Below are positions 11,221 to 24,700 of a DNA stretch of 64,000 bases, piece after piece. Position numbers and translations under genes: made by a program. Source of the DNA: Bradysia coprophila (taxonomy: Eukaryota; Arthropoda; Insecta; Diptera; Sciaridae); contig NW_023503632.1 in NCBI RefSeq assembly GCF_014529535.1, positions 1,116,001 through 1,180,000 on the forward strand, written 5' to 3'. Under the pieces are notes generated by a model that searched no databases, was not told the origin of the DNA, and saw only the letters and a program-made list of their open reading frames with translations. The number at the start of each line of letters is the position of its first letter. Position 1 is the first letter of the stretch.

Positions 11221-12880
11221 AGCAGTTCCTCCACGGTACAATATTCGACTCAATTTTCAAATCGCAAAAGTGTAAATAAATTTAAAAACAACAGCGAGAC
11301 ACTGCATCTTACTTATTCATAACATAATGTTAAATGTAAATGAAATAATCGAAACAAGTTTAGAGAATCGATTTTTTTTAGTCAATAATGTAGGTAAGGT
11401 AAGTGGTACAATGCGTACAATGTCAATGAAACATTTCAATTTTAGGATGGATTGTGGTTTTTTCTTCTTTCTATGGTCAGTAGTACTTGAGGAGCCCACA
11501 CATTAACTAATTACAATACAATATATATTCTACATGGAATGGAATTATAATTCAAATTTTGTCAAATTATTTTAATATTCATCACATAGTAAAAGCTGCC
11601 CATCTTGACCTCACACATCCTTATTTAAAAAAAAAACTTTTAAATAGTCAAGTTCGTTGGAATACACAAAACATTGAAACCTGTTCTGTTTGTATTTCGA
11701 TTTTTTTTTGATTATGTGATGATAACAGCTCGATGTAATTTATTATATCGAATAAAATTCACTTGCTTCATTTAACTAAAACAATATACTGGGTCCCACT
11801 TGTTGGGTGGGTCAGATACCTTGACTGTCTGACTTCTCAATAGTTTTTGTATTGGTTTTTATAATTTTGATTGCTTCAAAAACATAATTAGAAGAAGAAC
11901 TAAACTACTAGGACGGTCTCATTATTAATTTAATTCCGTTTAGTTTCACTTAAAATCTTCGAAACGTTGTCTATGAAATTCCCCGGTTAAAAGATGGCGT
12001 ATGTCTTCAATAAAACGTAAACTCGTGTGATCTCTTTACTTTAATGATTGCTCTGTTTATTTTCTTTTGCTAACAAGGCAAAGTCGCATAACAAGAAAAA
12101 TTCTATTGGAATCGCTACAACAATTTGTTTTGCAACAGCAGCCAGATCGTTGGACCAACATAATCGATCTTGGAACCTAACCTCAGGAATTCCATTCTCC
12201 ACCAAACAATTTGTTTTTAACCGGTTGAGAACAGATGGTTGAACAGATACCACCTATTTTCTGTTGTAAGACCCATGACGTACAGTCAGGGGAATTAGCA
12301 TTTAATGTCTACTGGAATATTTACCAAGGTATACATTTTTGTGTCGTTTTACATGTGCAGTGACACTTTGACGTATGTTCTCAATAGCGGATTATAATCA
12401 AAATCACATTTTAAATCAGCAAAATTATGAATTCAAATTTGTCTTACATTAATTCGTCTTTAATTTTAAACATCATTGAACTTTATCATTGGCAAAATGA
12501 GACTAATTATATTGCCAACTGATAATATACGTGGTGGAACAACCATAGTAATTCGCTTCTTTCGAGTCGCAGTTAGTTTGGGATTTTTGAGGGTCTTATA
12601 AAAAAGTCCAAGGCTGTAAAGTTGGAGGAGGTCACGCAGGTATCCACCCTGTATTCTCCAAATGCCTTTAGACACATTCCTAATTGTTAGATATTCGATG
12701 ACTTGCCTTGATTGTCGAATGAGTGGAATTTTGCTTTCTAGTTACTGTCAATATATATCAGAATAGTGGCCTGAATGATGGAACTTTGACATTTTTCTAA
12801 AACAAATTCCTCATGAAACCTTCTTTCCTAAATACTCTGAACACCCTTAACAAATCATAGAAAATATAATTTTCTGTATA
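11221..12880. other. AT-rich intergenic, no gene seen
   Basis: Short open frames here (for example around 11320-11500 and 12040-12250) have no recognisable domain and no codon signal that I trust. Confidence 0.5.
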
Positions 12881-12882
12881 CG

Positions 12883-13094
12883 TGAGAGTGTATTGGTGAG
12901 TTATGATATGAATCGGTCGGGAGGGAAAGTAAACGGTCGAGAAGGAAAGTAACGGTTGGGAAGGAATGCACCAACACACTCTCACTATTACAGAAAAATA
13001 TCTTTCAAAATACCCCAATACACACTCGATGTGTGTTTTCGCTTGGGCTTCGCCCGCGCGTGCACACACATCTTGTGTGTATTGGGGTATGTTG
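12883..13094. repeat. Two adjacent hairpins with internal 19-bp repeats
   Basis: The first hairpin pairs GTGAGAGTGTATTGGTG (about 12883) with CACCAACACACTCTCAC (about 12970). Its loop holds three degenerate units of CGGTCGGGAGGGAAAGTAA. The second (13007-13094) pairs TACCCCAATACACAC with its complement around a GC-rich GCTTCGCCCGCGCG loop. The flanks (about 12660 and 13160) share ATGCCTTTAG. Confidence 0.7.
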
Positions 13095-13355
13095 AAATAT
13101 ACTATTTCCATCGTCATATTCTTACACAAATTTGATTAGAAAAGGCTATCACCACCCTGTAACCTTCAGATGCCTTTAGGAACTCGAGAGATGTGTAGAG
13201 AATTTTCCCATGAACAATATTGTAGAACATTACATTATCATAAAATTATTGTTTTCATGTGAAATATGATAAAAACAGTGAAAAGTAGATGTTTCAAAAT
13301 ATTTCTTCACTTTGACCACATTTTTGTACAACCACATTCTTGAAAATTTCTTTAT

Positions 13356-13594
13356 TCGACCACTCGTGGACATGAAATGTTGTTAGTGGTTTTTGTAGAG
13401 GGCGGCACAACGAGTAAGAATAACATAACAAGAAAATATTTCGATGGGAAAATTTTTAATTAGATTGATTTTTCGTTTTTTCGGGACCTGCGAGAAGCTT
13501 CGAAGACTGTTTGGACCCTACTGGTGCCTTGTTTGATCACAAAAATATATTAACTGTTTAGTCTGAGGTCTAAGCTTTACAACGATACCAATCA
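13356..13594. mobile_element. Solo arm of the 2015-3060 foldback family
   Basis: About 240 bp from GGACATGAAATGT through TTTACAACGATACCAATCAT matches the left arm at 2045-2280. The inverted partner arm is absent here. Confidence 0.85.
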
Positions 13595-14355
13595 TTTTTG
13601 AGAAGTACAGAAAAATTGAACGTTTCGATCATATTTTGTGTGTCGAAATCCGTCGAATTTCAGTTTTCAAGCGCAAAAAACGTTGTTCTTAACTTATACT
13701 ACTAATATGCTTTCTTAGCGAATTCGATTCCAGAACTAGCCTCCGGCTCGTCCTCATCCGCTAAAAAAGCCCTTTAGCATTCGTTAGAAATATAACTATT
13801 TGATACAAAATATCGAATGAAATGACAATGGGAATTCGGTGCAACACCTTCATCATACAAGATCTTATCGATTTTAGCTAAACAATTACCCCGGCAAAGC
13901 GAGAGTTTACTCATAAGTGTTCACTAAAACAGATATGTTACTCGAGGTGCTCGAGGTCACACTCGTTTTATTGGCGTAGATTACAGCAGTAATAAAATTG
14001 TTTGTCGAATTTTGCATTTATACTTACAGTTAGCGTCACTTACACTGAAGTCGAAATTCAAACCCAAAATCGAGCGACCACTTCTTGTTAAATTCTACGA
14101 AGAGAGAATGTTATTCCCTCGTTTCAATTCAAAATTTGTGTGCACAAAAAACATCTGTGATCGATAAGTCAGTTTACACTCAGTTGGACGCAACTTGCAA
14201 CCAACATCATTGTCGTATATCGCTAAAAGCAGACATTTCATCGCGCTGTTTTCTTAAAAAGGTTGTTCGGAAACTATATTCGATTATTGTCGAGTGGATG
14301 GAAATTGTTTGTATTGAATAAAACAGACCAATTGTAATTGAACCGATCGCTCACA

Positions 14356-17300
14356 ATGTCAGCCGAAGACAAAGCTGATGTTGATCCTCAAAATGAGGAA
14401 TCGGTGAGTAGACAAAATGCAACAAAATCGTTTCGAGAAATGGACGCACGTATGGTGCAATTTTTCTTGTATATTGTAAAATGCCGCAACTAGCAGCTTG
14501 TCGAGATGTTTTAGTCGGACAGCGCGGTAATTTCGTTTAATCGAAATCTTTTGATGGATTAGACCGCGTTTCGCATCGGCAACAGTTCGATTCATTGAGG
14601 CTTGATTTCCACTTACCAAAAAGTACTCCGTGTGAGAGACAAAATTGAATTTGTTTAAATTTTTGCTTTGTTTACTTGACAGTTCGCTCTACCACGGAGT
14701 ACTTTTTGTTGAGTGGAAACCATACTTAAATTGAATTCATTTTTTTCTCCCAGAATGACTCCTCATCTACGGCTACAAGCGTTAAAGATGAATCGGCTCA
14801 GACAAAGAGATTCGATTTCTTGCTGAAACAAACGGAAATTTTTGCCCATTTCATGACGAGCAGCACGAAACCGAATCCTCATGGCAAAATTAAAATGACC
14901 AAGAAGAAGCAGCCAGGCTCAGCCACTGAGTATGTGACAAAATAGTCGGATGGAAGATCTACGGAGCGCGTGAATATTAACGAAAAATTTTCATTTCATT
15001 CAGCCATCGTCATCGTAAAACGGAAAAGGAGGAAGATGCTGAACTGCAACTGAGTTTGGAGACGGACGAAAATACGCCGAAGCTGTTCCGATTCGAATCG
15101 TCACCCGAATACATTAAGGGCGGACAGATGCGTGACTACCAGATCCGCGGTTTGAATTGGATGATTTCGTTGTACGAGAATCGAATCAACGGAATATTGG
15201 CTGATGAGATGGTAGGATAGATGATTGTCCCGTACTGAATCGGAGAAGTTTTCAATTGCCATTTTCTCTGTAGGGTCTGGGTAAAACGCTGCAGACAATC
15301 TCGTTGCTTGGTTATCTGAAGAACGTCCTGTAAGTTTGTCTCTGCACTTGTGTGTGTGTGTCACAATCAACTTTTACAATTCAATTTTCATTATCCACCA
15401 ATGCGCAGCAACATTAACGGGCCTCATATCGTCATCGTACCGAAATCGACTTTGCAGAATTGGTTGAACGAATTCAAGAAGTGGTGCCCGTCCTTAAACG
15501 CCATGACTCTTATCGGAATGAACGACGATCGGAAGACGTTGATCGAAGACGTGTTGAAGCGTAACGACTGGGACGTTCTAATAACCAGCTACGAAATGTG
15601 CTTGCTGGAATCGGCGTTCATCAAGAAGTATCAATGGAAGTACTTGATCATCGATGAGGCGCATCGCATCAAAAATGAGAAATCGAAATTGTCGGAAATG
15701 GTACGTCGATTTAAGACCAGTCATCGACTGTTGTTGACCGGCACGCCGTTACAAAACAATTTGCACGAACTGTGGGCATTGCTCAATTTCCTGCTGCCCG
15801 ATGTCTTCAATTCGTCCGACGACTTCGACAATTGGTTTGACACAAACAATTGTCTGGGTGACGATACGTTGGTGAAGCGATTGCACGCTGTCTTGAAACC
15901 GTTTTTGCTGCGTCGTATCAAATCGGAGGTGGAGAAGTCGCTGTTGCCGAAGAAGGAATTGAAAATCTTCCTTGGATTGTCGAAGATGCAGCGGGAATGG
16001 TATACGAAGATTTTGATGAAGGAACTGGATGTCATTAACGGGTAAGTCTAGTCAAGGACAATGTTGCCAGGCGGGGTGCAATAAATCAAATTTTCACACG
16101 TTTCAGTTACGGCTCTACCGAAAAGGTTCGCTTGCAGAACATTCTCATGCATTTACGTAAATGCGCCAATCATCCGTACTTGTTCGATGGTGCCGAACCG
16201 GGACCACCATACACCACCGACGAACATTTGGTATACAATTGCGGCAAAATGATAATTTTGGACAAGCTACTACCTCGACTACAGGCGCAAGGTTCTCGGG
16301 TTTTGATCTTTTCCCAAATGACCCGAATGTTGGACATTCTCGAGGATTACTGCGGTTGGCGAAAATATGAGTATTGTCGTTTGGACGGAAGTACCCCGCA
16401 TCCGGATCGAGATGCTCAGATTCAGGAGTACAATGCACCGGATAGTAAGAAATTCATTTTCATGCTGTCGACTCGTGCTGGTGGTTTGGGTATTAATTTG
16501 GCCACCGCTGACGTCGTTATTATCTACGATTCGGATTGGAATCCTCAGATGGATTTGCAGGCAATGGATCGAGCACATCGAATTGGTCAAAAGAAGCAGG
16601 TGCAAGTGTTCCGGTTGATCACAGAAAATACGATTGAAGAGAAGATCATCGAACGCGCGGAAATTAAGTTACGTTTGGACAAAATGGTCATACAGCAGGG
16701 ACGTTTGTCGGACGCTAAAACGAATTCGCTGCAAAAGGATGATTTGCTGAACATCATTCGGTTCGGTGCAACTGCCATTTTTGCATCTAAAGATGCGGAT
16801 GCCAATTTGGAGTGCGACATTGAGAATATATTGAAAATGGGCGAAGAGAAAACGGCAGAACAGAAACAAGCGTTGGATAAACTGGGTGAAAGTTCACTGC
16901 GAAATTTCACCTTAGACGCACCGTCCTCCGTCTATCAATTCGAAGGCGAAGACTATCGTGACAAACATCGGCACAACATTGCAGAAAATTGGATTGAACC
17001 GCCGAAACGTGAACGAAAGGTGGCCAACTATGTCATCGATTCCATATTCAAGGATGCTGGAAAGAACGAACAAAAGGCACCGAAGGCACCTAAACCACCG
17101 AAACAGCCAAGCGTTGCAGACTATCAGTTCTATCCACGACGTTTGTTCGACATTTTGGAACAAGAGATTCATTGCTACCGTAAGTCGTTGATGTACACCG
17201 TTCCATTGAAACCGGAACTGGGGGCGAACGCATCGAAAGTGCAACGTGAAGAGCAGAAAAAAATTGACGAGGCCCAACCGCTGACCGAGGAAGCATTGGC

Positions 17301-18136
17301 CGAAAAGGAACTGTTGCTAACGAAAGGTAAATATTTTCTGCTAACAAATTCTCAGATTTAACATTCAACCGTTCCGCACGCTCCCGTTTCCGTAGGCTTT
17401 TCCAATTGGTCCAAACGAGACTTTATCCAGTTTGTCAAGTTGAATGAACGGTTCGGCCGTGACGACATAAAAAACATTTCGAAAGGCATCGACGGTAAAT
17501 CGCCCGAAGAAGTCATCGAGTACAGTGTGGTGTTCTGGCAACGTTGCAAAGAAATCCAAGACATCGATCGCATTATGTCGCAAATTGAACGGGGCGAAGC
17601 GAAAATTCAAAGGAAGGTGTTGATCAAACGTGTCCTGGACACCAAAATGGCTTCCTATCGCGCACCATTCCATCAGTTAAAAATATCGTACGGAAACAGT
17701 AAGGGAAAACATTTCACCGAAGATGAGGACCGGTTTTTGCTGTGTATGCTGCACCTATTGGGCTTTGACAAAGAGAATGTGTACGATGAGCTGCGAGTGG
17801 CTGTTCGGTAAGTCATGGCAGAGATTTTTTTTGGGAAGAATGGTTGCAAGAAAATCGGATTTTCATTTCAGATCGGCACCTCAATTCCGTTTCAATTGGT
17901 TCCTAAAAGGGCGCACAGCGATCGAGCTGCAGCGTCGCTGTAATACATTAATAACGCTGGTCGAACGAGAATATCAGGAGCAAGAGGAAAAGGATCGTGC
18001 TGACAAAAAGAAAAAATCGACAAAACCGACATCGTCCGGCATTCTGACGAATGCTGTTCAACAGAAAGTGGCACAAAAGAGGAAGGCGGCTACCAGTGAG
18101 AACGGTGGAAGTGAGAGCAAGAAGCGTAAGAAGTGA
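14356..18136 (+). CDS. Iswi: ISWI chromatin-remodelling ATPase
   Basis: Product: the SNF2-family ATPase that slides and spaces nucleosomes as the motor of ACF, CHRAC and NURF complexes in the nucleus. Coding exons by frame and splice sites: 14356-14403, 14754-14929, 15004-15211, 15274-15329, 15409-16041, 16107-17326, 17396-17807 and 17872-18136. They join in frame to 1005 residues, close to the fly protein (about 1027). Visible motifs: Walker A region DEMGLGKT (about 142-149), DEAH box at about 245-248 in [16 protein letters not shown], helicase motif [20 protein letters not shown] and DRAHRIGQ, then HAND (from about 640), SANT (from about 781, [10 protein letters not shown]) and SLIDE (about 880-945), ending in a basic SKKRKK tail. 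No key residue is missing. Intron 1 carries a MITE (14606-14721). Confidence 0.97.
14606..14721. mobile_element. MITE in Iswi intron 1
   Basis: Inverted ends TTTCCACTTACCAAAAAGTA and TACTTTTTGTTGAGTGGAAA surround a short AT-rich centre. The same ends occur in the larger copy at 60943-61118. It lies wholly between exon 1 and exon 2. Confidence 0.85.
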
Positions 18137-18324
18137 GCGACATTCGTGCAGGATATTTAAGACGCAAGATGAAGTTCCGCAGTTGTATTTTTGTCTTTTT
18201 TTAATTCAACCGTTGCTGTATGTTCCATCAGATTAGGCATCTCGCTCACCACCACTCACTAGTTGGATAAGATTCCTTTTTTAATTTATATTTTTTGAAT
18301 TTCGATTTTGTGTAAACTTAGAGA

Positions 18325-18330
18325 AATAAA
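18325..18330 (+). terminator. Poly(A) signal for Iswi
   Basis: AATAAA lies 189 bp after the Iswi stop codon and is the first canonical signal downstream, giving a 3' UTR of about 200 nt. Confidence 0.65.
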
Positions 18331-18686
18331 TTTTCGTATTTACAGTGTAGTACAAACACACGTGGCTTTTCTGTTCATCTACAGCGACAGTCGATAGACG
18401 TATCTTTTCGAATTGACGATTTTCAAGTAATAAGAAACCAGTTCACCCAACATTAATCCTGAAATCATTTACAGTCGTTCCACAGACTCACTTTTTCGAA
18501 CTATTTTCGATTTTACTCACTTTTTTTCGAAAATACCACCAAAATCAACAAAAAATGCTATAAATTTATGATGAAAACGAAAAGAGCTGTCATGTATCCG
18601 ACTTTATCTAAGAGATGGCTTATAAACTAAGCCGCGTGAAATGTTTGTCCTAAAGGGGATTTTGAAAAATAGCCTGCCGATATCGG

Positions 18687-19254
18687 ACGCATTTTTCAGT
18701 TACCTTTTTTATATATGACTAGTAAAAGTTATTGAACCCTAGAAGCCAAAAGTTTTAGAAAATTCGTCAATGGTTGTGTGGCTAGTGAAAGGTGATAGAA
18801 ACTCGAAAACATTTATTTTTATTTTTACGGAAACTCCTCCAGGTACATACATGGAACGTACAAGGTCGTGTATTGTATCATTAGAAATGTAATTTTGGGT
18901 CTTATTGGATTCAAAATTCATTCAACCTGAGATATGAGCAGTTGAAAATAGTTACAAAATTTGACTATTTCGGTGATTTTTCAACAATTCCTTTGCATCA
19001 GAAACGCAAAAAAAATGTTTTCCTTGAATACTGGTCTTAAGTTTTTATTGACGTTAAACTTGTGTGAAAAGTGGCACCAATTTCAGCTGCTAAATCACTT
19101 TTTCGAAATTTCCGTAGGGAAAATGCATGCTTTCGAGTATCAATCACCTCCCACTAGCCACATCGACGAATTTTTCTGAAAGTGGTTTTAGCTTCTAGGG
19201 TTCAATACCTTACTAGGCATAGGCACATATAAAAAAGTCCATTGAAAAATGCGT
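18687..19254. mobile_element. Inverted-repeat element downstream of Iswi
   Basis: Ends ACGCATTTTTCAGTTACC and AAAAATGCGT, and an inner pair GAACCCTAGAAGCC and GGCTTCTAGGGTTC (complement near 19190), define imperfect arms of about 120 bp. The centre (18810-19130) has no gene. Confidence 0.75.
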
Positions 19255-19597
19255 TTTAAGTTTTCATTTACAATGTCGTTGTTTGTCGACTTACCTCAAC
19301 AGAGCACGACCAAATTCGGTCTTTTCCGTGTGAAATATATCGAATATAATAGAGCTTTAATGGTAAGAGGTCAGTCTCCAATTTTTGAAAGAATAAGTCG
19401 ATTGGTTAGACTATTGAAGTAGAAATGTTTCACTGACTTATGAACATGAACTGAGTAATGTTTTCAGAAAAGTCATTGGAAACGACCGGCAATGATTGTT
19501 AATAATACTAGGGGATACGTTATAGTGTACACTTAATTAGCATTTATATATTACGCTCAGACATGACTTTTTACGGTTGACAATTTTATAAAAATTA

Positions 19598-19752
19598 CAC
19601 CGAAGCCAGAGGGAAACAATGCGAGCAAATACTGAGACAGGTGCTATTTGCTATTGGTGACCAATAGCAGGAAATTGTACGCCAATAGACACCAAGAGCA
19701 AATAGGTGTGACAAGATTTGCTCGCGTCGTTTCCCCCTCGCTCCAAAGTGAT
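19598..19752. mobile_element. Hairpin element with AGGGAAAC..GCGAGCAAAT arms
   Basis: GCCAGAGGGAAACAATGCGA at the left pairs with TCGCGTCGTTTCCCCCTCGC at the right. An inner pair is ATTTGCTATTGG / CCAATAGACACC. About 155 bp, non-coding. Confidence 0.7.
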
Positions 19753-20983
19753 GTACATTGTACAGTACATTAACATTGCAATAAATCACGTTTTGAGAAA
19801 ATTATAAAATCTCTTCTTATTAAAGCTTTAAAATGTCCCCAAAAGCCATCAAACTAATTTAATTCTTAAAAGCCATCAAATTCTCAAAATTAGTCGCTGC
19901 CAAAAACTCACTTTTTGCCAACTTTTTCGACCTACGCCTATTTAGTCCAGTGGGAGGTGCGGGAAAACAGGAAGAGTACAGCCTTCAAAGACTTTCAAAC
20001 ATTCAAATTTTGACAACTTTTCCGGGCACAATTGATAGGTCTCATCAATCACTTTCCATTTGACAAACCGCAAATCTAACACGATTTTTGAGCGAAAATA
20101 TCAAGAATTTGCTTGAAAAACAAAACAAAATTACTTCCGGTGGAGTTTCGATAACTTCTTTACGTTAGAAAGTTAGGTAAGCACTTAAAGTAGAGTCCAA
20201 ACGACGTAAAACTCAGATTATTTTTATGTTGGGTCTCAAAACAGTGGACATATTTTCTTGTTTCCCGTTGTTTTCCGACATGGGAAAATACATAGAGCGA
20301 CTTTCGGCGTAAATAGTAGAGTGAGTAACCATTAATAGCTGGATAATGTAGCTTGAAAATGGCACTTCATGTAAGAGATTGAGCACTCCGTTCGGACAGT
20401 GTAGTCCTTCAGTTTTCCCGACAAAATTTTTCGACAAAAAATTTCGATTATCTTGCGGATAAAATCGACGAATCGTGACATGTAAAGGAGTGTGTGGCAT
20501 GTCTGTAGAGGTAAATCTCGTAGAGATTCTAGGACGGGTGAGTTCTTTGAAATCGCTTCAAAAATATTCTGGTGATTGGGTCTTTCAAGGTTATAGTAAT
20601 TAGGACGAAAGTCATTTTTAACTTCCTGAGTAAACTCAGCACAAACTAAGTCTTTACTTCCATCGTTTTATTCGTTTCACATTACATAACAATAATCTCT
20701 CTCTTTTCATTTCTTCCATTCTACATGTACGAGTGAGTGTAGCTAAACTACTCTGTTTACGTTTCTCTTGATTTAAGCATAGAAAACGATGTGGAACCAA
20801 TAAAACTGACTTTAGTTGAGTTTAAGTTTTTAGAAAGTACTTGGGAAGACTCGAGTGTCAGAAAACCATTGAAAGTGGTTGTGCAAAGGTGAATACGCCA
20901 CTGAATCCATCGCGTCGTACCCAATCAATACGTTGAGAATCAAAATCTTCTTTCGATTTTCTGCAAGACTAATTATGGCTGCT
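19753..20983. other. Intergenic, no gene seen
   Basis: No frame here is recognisable. GTGGGAGGTGCGGGAA near 19950 recurs in shorter form near 5820, so some of it is dispersed repeat. Confidence 0.5.
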
Positions 20984-21090
20984 AGGAATTTCGCGCCGCG
21001 TTATTCACAATAATTGACAAAATTGACACATTTTGTATAAGGAAAATGTCACTTTGTGGGTTATTGTGAATGACACAGCACGAAATTCCT
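20984..21090. mobile_element. Small hairpin element
   Basis: AGGAATTTCG...TTATTCACAATAA pairs with TTATTGTGAAT...CGAAATTCCT. 107 bp, no coding capacity. Confidence 0.65.
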
Positions 21091-21240
21091 CAACACCGAT
21101 TTGCGTTCAACGTCGTTGCCTTAATGTCTTTTATCCAAAAACAAAATGATCTTCCTGCATCGTCCCAATGCCCATATTCCATATATTATTCGACGAACGA
21201 TTGGTAGCTTAGTATGTGATTAAGAAGATGCTCCGAATTG

Positions 21241-21390
21241 GGTGGCGGGACATCTTTACACGGTCAATATCGCCAGCAACGATATTATCGTCCAAAAAGC
21301 GATATTATCGTCCAAAAAACGATACTATCGTCTAAAATACGATATTATTGTTCCTGACAATATTGACAGTGTGGAAATGTCGCCTCTCCG
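21241..21390. mobile_element. MITE with internal CGATATTATCGTCCAAAAA repeats
   Basis: Inverted ends GGGACATCTTTACACGGTCA and TGACAGTGTGGAAATGTCG enclose four tandem units of about 19 bp of the type CGATATTATCGTCCAAAAA. Another short element here with simple tandem sequence inside. Confidence 0.7.
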
Positions 21391-21457
21391 CTGAACTGGT
21401 GTGTGCACCCACAATTGAAAAAGAAACGACCGAAATGTTTCAATTTAAAAATCAAAT

Positions 21458-21463
21458 TTTATT
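21458..21463 (-). terminator. Poly(A) signal candidate for the LUC7-like gene
   Basis: AATAAA on the minus strand, about 330 nt past the stop codon at 21795. Confidence 0.45.
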
Positions 21464-21794
21464 TTCTTTGTAGTAAAATTTACAAAAAAAATGAAAAATA
21501 GAAATTACGGACCATGAATGTGCGACGACGACATCGCTTTGTTTTGAAAATATTTTTGTTTACAAAAAGAATAAAAGTCTGAAAATTTTACTTACGGATG
21601 TGCTGGGTATCCCATATTATAAGATGTAATTGTACAAAGTAATTGTCCACACACAACACTTCATTCAGAAAAAAATTAATTTTTTTTTTACAAAAAGAAG
21701 AAGAAAATTAGTCCTAAGAAGGATGTCCTTAAGTTCGACGAATGTCGTGTGAGAATACTTTCCATTAGAATGACATTGAGTTGCTGAACGCCTT

Positions 21795-24700
21795 CTATCT
21801 GCGACTACGATGGTCACGTGAATCACGTTGTGACTCTCGATCCCTTGAATGCGATCGTCTTCGTTCACTACGATGGCTACGACTTCGGCTACGGCTGCGT
21901 GAACGAGACTTTTTGCTACTGCTGGCCGATTTTCCCCCATGTTTACGATCGCGACTACGACTACGCTCTCTGTGGACACGGGATCGTCTGTCCAATTCTC
22001 TTCCGCCCACGTAGTATCGATTTTTGAATTTATTACTGTCATCGTAGTCCCGTTCGCTGCGATGACCGCTCTTTTTGAGATCAGCTTTGCGTGGTCCGGC
22101 AGTTTTCTATTATCGAAGAAGGAGGAACATTATAAATTTAGCAACAGATTGACACGAGCAAAAGTGTGGACTTACCTCCAGTTCCTTCAATTTGTCTCGA
22201 ATTTCCATGAAACCCAAATGTAATTTGCCACCAAAATGGTCTGCCAAGCGTATGTCATTGTCATGTATACCCAAATATGCTGAACACACTTCACAGACGC
22301 GTAGTTTCTGTTGTTGATAGCTGCTAGCTGGCATGGACGAACGATATTCATGTTCGGCTTGAATTTTCTTCGATCGAAGTTCTTCAATTTCTTGCATCAA
22401 CTGAACACTCTCTTCGACCTGTCCAGCTTCTCCAAGAGCTTCAGCTTTGGCCAATTTCTTTCCGATTTCTTCGGCCAATTGATGGACTGCATTCGCTTTA
22501 ACCGCCACTTCAGCCGTAAGCTCTTCTTGTGTTTCGGCTAGACGCGTTTTGGCGGCCTCTGTACGTCGATCACAATCAGCAATGAATGCTTGTAGATGCT
22601 CCATAGCCTGGGGGAAACACGGGGACGGTTAATGACCAGGATCGTGGTTGAATGAAACGTTAAAAAGATTTACCTCTATATCGTAGTAGTAGTCCTTCTT
22701 CTTTGATGCAGCGTCAAAATCAGCACGCAGAGCCAGATCATGAACTTTCGGACATTCTCCCAGATCCATGCGCTGTGAAAATGAAACGAATCGACGGCAT
22801 TAACACTTGATTCAATGAAAGATTTTCGATTTCATTTGTTTTTGCTTCAAATTAAATGAATCGAAAAAGGTTCATACTTTTGACCGACCGTGCGTCGGCA
22901 CCTTAAATGATGCTGTGAATGGTAACATCAATCAAGATTCAGCGAATCAGCAAAAGTTTTCCCCTTTTTCTTAACTATTTCTTTTACTTAAAAAAAATCT
23001 TTTAAAATTTTGTTTTTAAAAATGACGAACCATAATCGGCATCTCATCGAACACATCATAACTTCAAGATGATAATTTCTGTGGATTTTTTTAAACTCTC
23101 ACAACCTGTTTAATAAAAAAGAGTAAAAAAATCTGTAAAATAAAGCCGATTCTCTGGCTCTATCCAACACATTCACAAACACTCAGGGGATGTAATGTAG
23201 CACTTCGCGAACTGTCAACTTTAGGGACATTTGGTATTTTTATAGGAAAAATCTAACTTGACAAAAATACGCAATTTTCGTCAAGTTGGATTTTCTTCTA
23301 AATAACCAAGCGTCCTAGAAGTTGACACTTTGGCGAAGTAACCTATAGATATAAAAGATAACGGTTACCATTCTGGTTGGCTCCATTTTTCTTTGCAGAT
23401 TTTCAATTTAACTTTTGGACATGCGTATGGCGTATGGACATATATGAACGAGTGATATATGCGACAAAGTTGAATATTGGTGGGACGAAATAGCTTGCGT
23501 TGGTGACACTGATTTTGAACTAGTTGCTGTCAAAATTGTAATGAGACGATGGTGTAGCGTTGCGCCGTTGGCACTAAATTGTGTAATTAAATTTTGACAT
23601 GCAACTAGCTCAAAATCAGTGTTACAAACACACTTTTAGCCTTTGTTTTGCTTCCACATGTCATGACGTATATATCGCTCCTTCTATACGGTATGGACAT
23701 GAACTCAGTGGGAGAAGAAGGACAATCAACGTCAATTTCACATTTGGTTCATTCTTCATTCTTACCCAATTAGTATTCGACAATGACGGAAATGATTAAG
23801 GGATTAAGATGGAGAAAATTTTGAAAAGTGACAAACGAAGGTGCCTTGTTGAAGAAATTGTCTTTCAGCTCGGTAAACTCTCATTCAATATAATCAAATG
23901 TAAGGTGGTATATGTAAATAAGAATAAATCGCTAATGTAACGATGGCAATGCTTCCACTTGGAAGGGATGGCATTTAAAGTAAGTTAAAAAGTCAGGGGT
24001 TGGTCGATTCCAAGTTAATGCTGGACTTCATATCACGTAATGAAATCGAAGCGATTCGTTCTGAACATCTGCACGAGACTCAAATGGTCACAAAATGTGT
24101 TACTTAAAGTGTGATGAGAAGAAGGTTGCGCGTTTAAAAAAATATCAACTTCAAGTTGAAAGAAAGCTTGAAACCGAACCGATTACTGTAGATCTAATTG
24201 CATGAGGATGACCTTAACGTTACTAGCATAAAGAATAATTCGCTGACCTTAATCGTACGATAAATTGGAAAAGTTGGAGCCTCAGTGCAATAATAAGCAT
24301 TTCCATTGTTCAATAAAAAAAAAAGTTCCCTCATGCGTTGGGACAATACCCTCTCTAGCAACCTAACTACAATTATTCAGGTGGTTAAAATGCAACGTAA
24401 CGTTTGCATTTTACATGTAAAATTAGAACTTAGTCAACAGTGGATGATTCTACAAACAAAGGAATAATGTGGTATTTTGACAGTGTCAAAACGAAGTTTG
24501 TTTGCTAGAGAGGGTATTGGTTGGGATAATTATCTAAATTGCTATTATGTGCCGCAGTGCTGCGCTGATTTTATTTTTTTTTAAATTTTATTATTTGCGT
24601 TGAGAAAAGTCGGTTGCTGCAACGATTTGAAAGAAATAGACTACCGCACCATACACAATAGTTAAAAAATGTAAAAAAAAATCCGATTTCAGATAAAAAA

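Noticed and set aside
15721-17673. Several antisense and out-of-frame reading frames of 60-120 codons within Iswi
   Set aside because: They overlap conserved ISWI coding sequence in other frames and contain no domain. They are shadows of the real gene.
21781-22223. Plus-strand frames rich in Leu/Arg over 21781-22223
   Set aside because: They are the reverse reading of the Arg/Ser tail and last exons of the LUC7-like gene.
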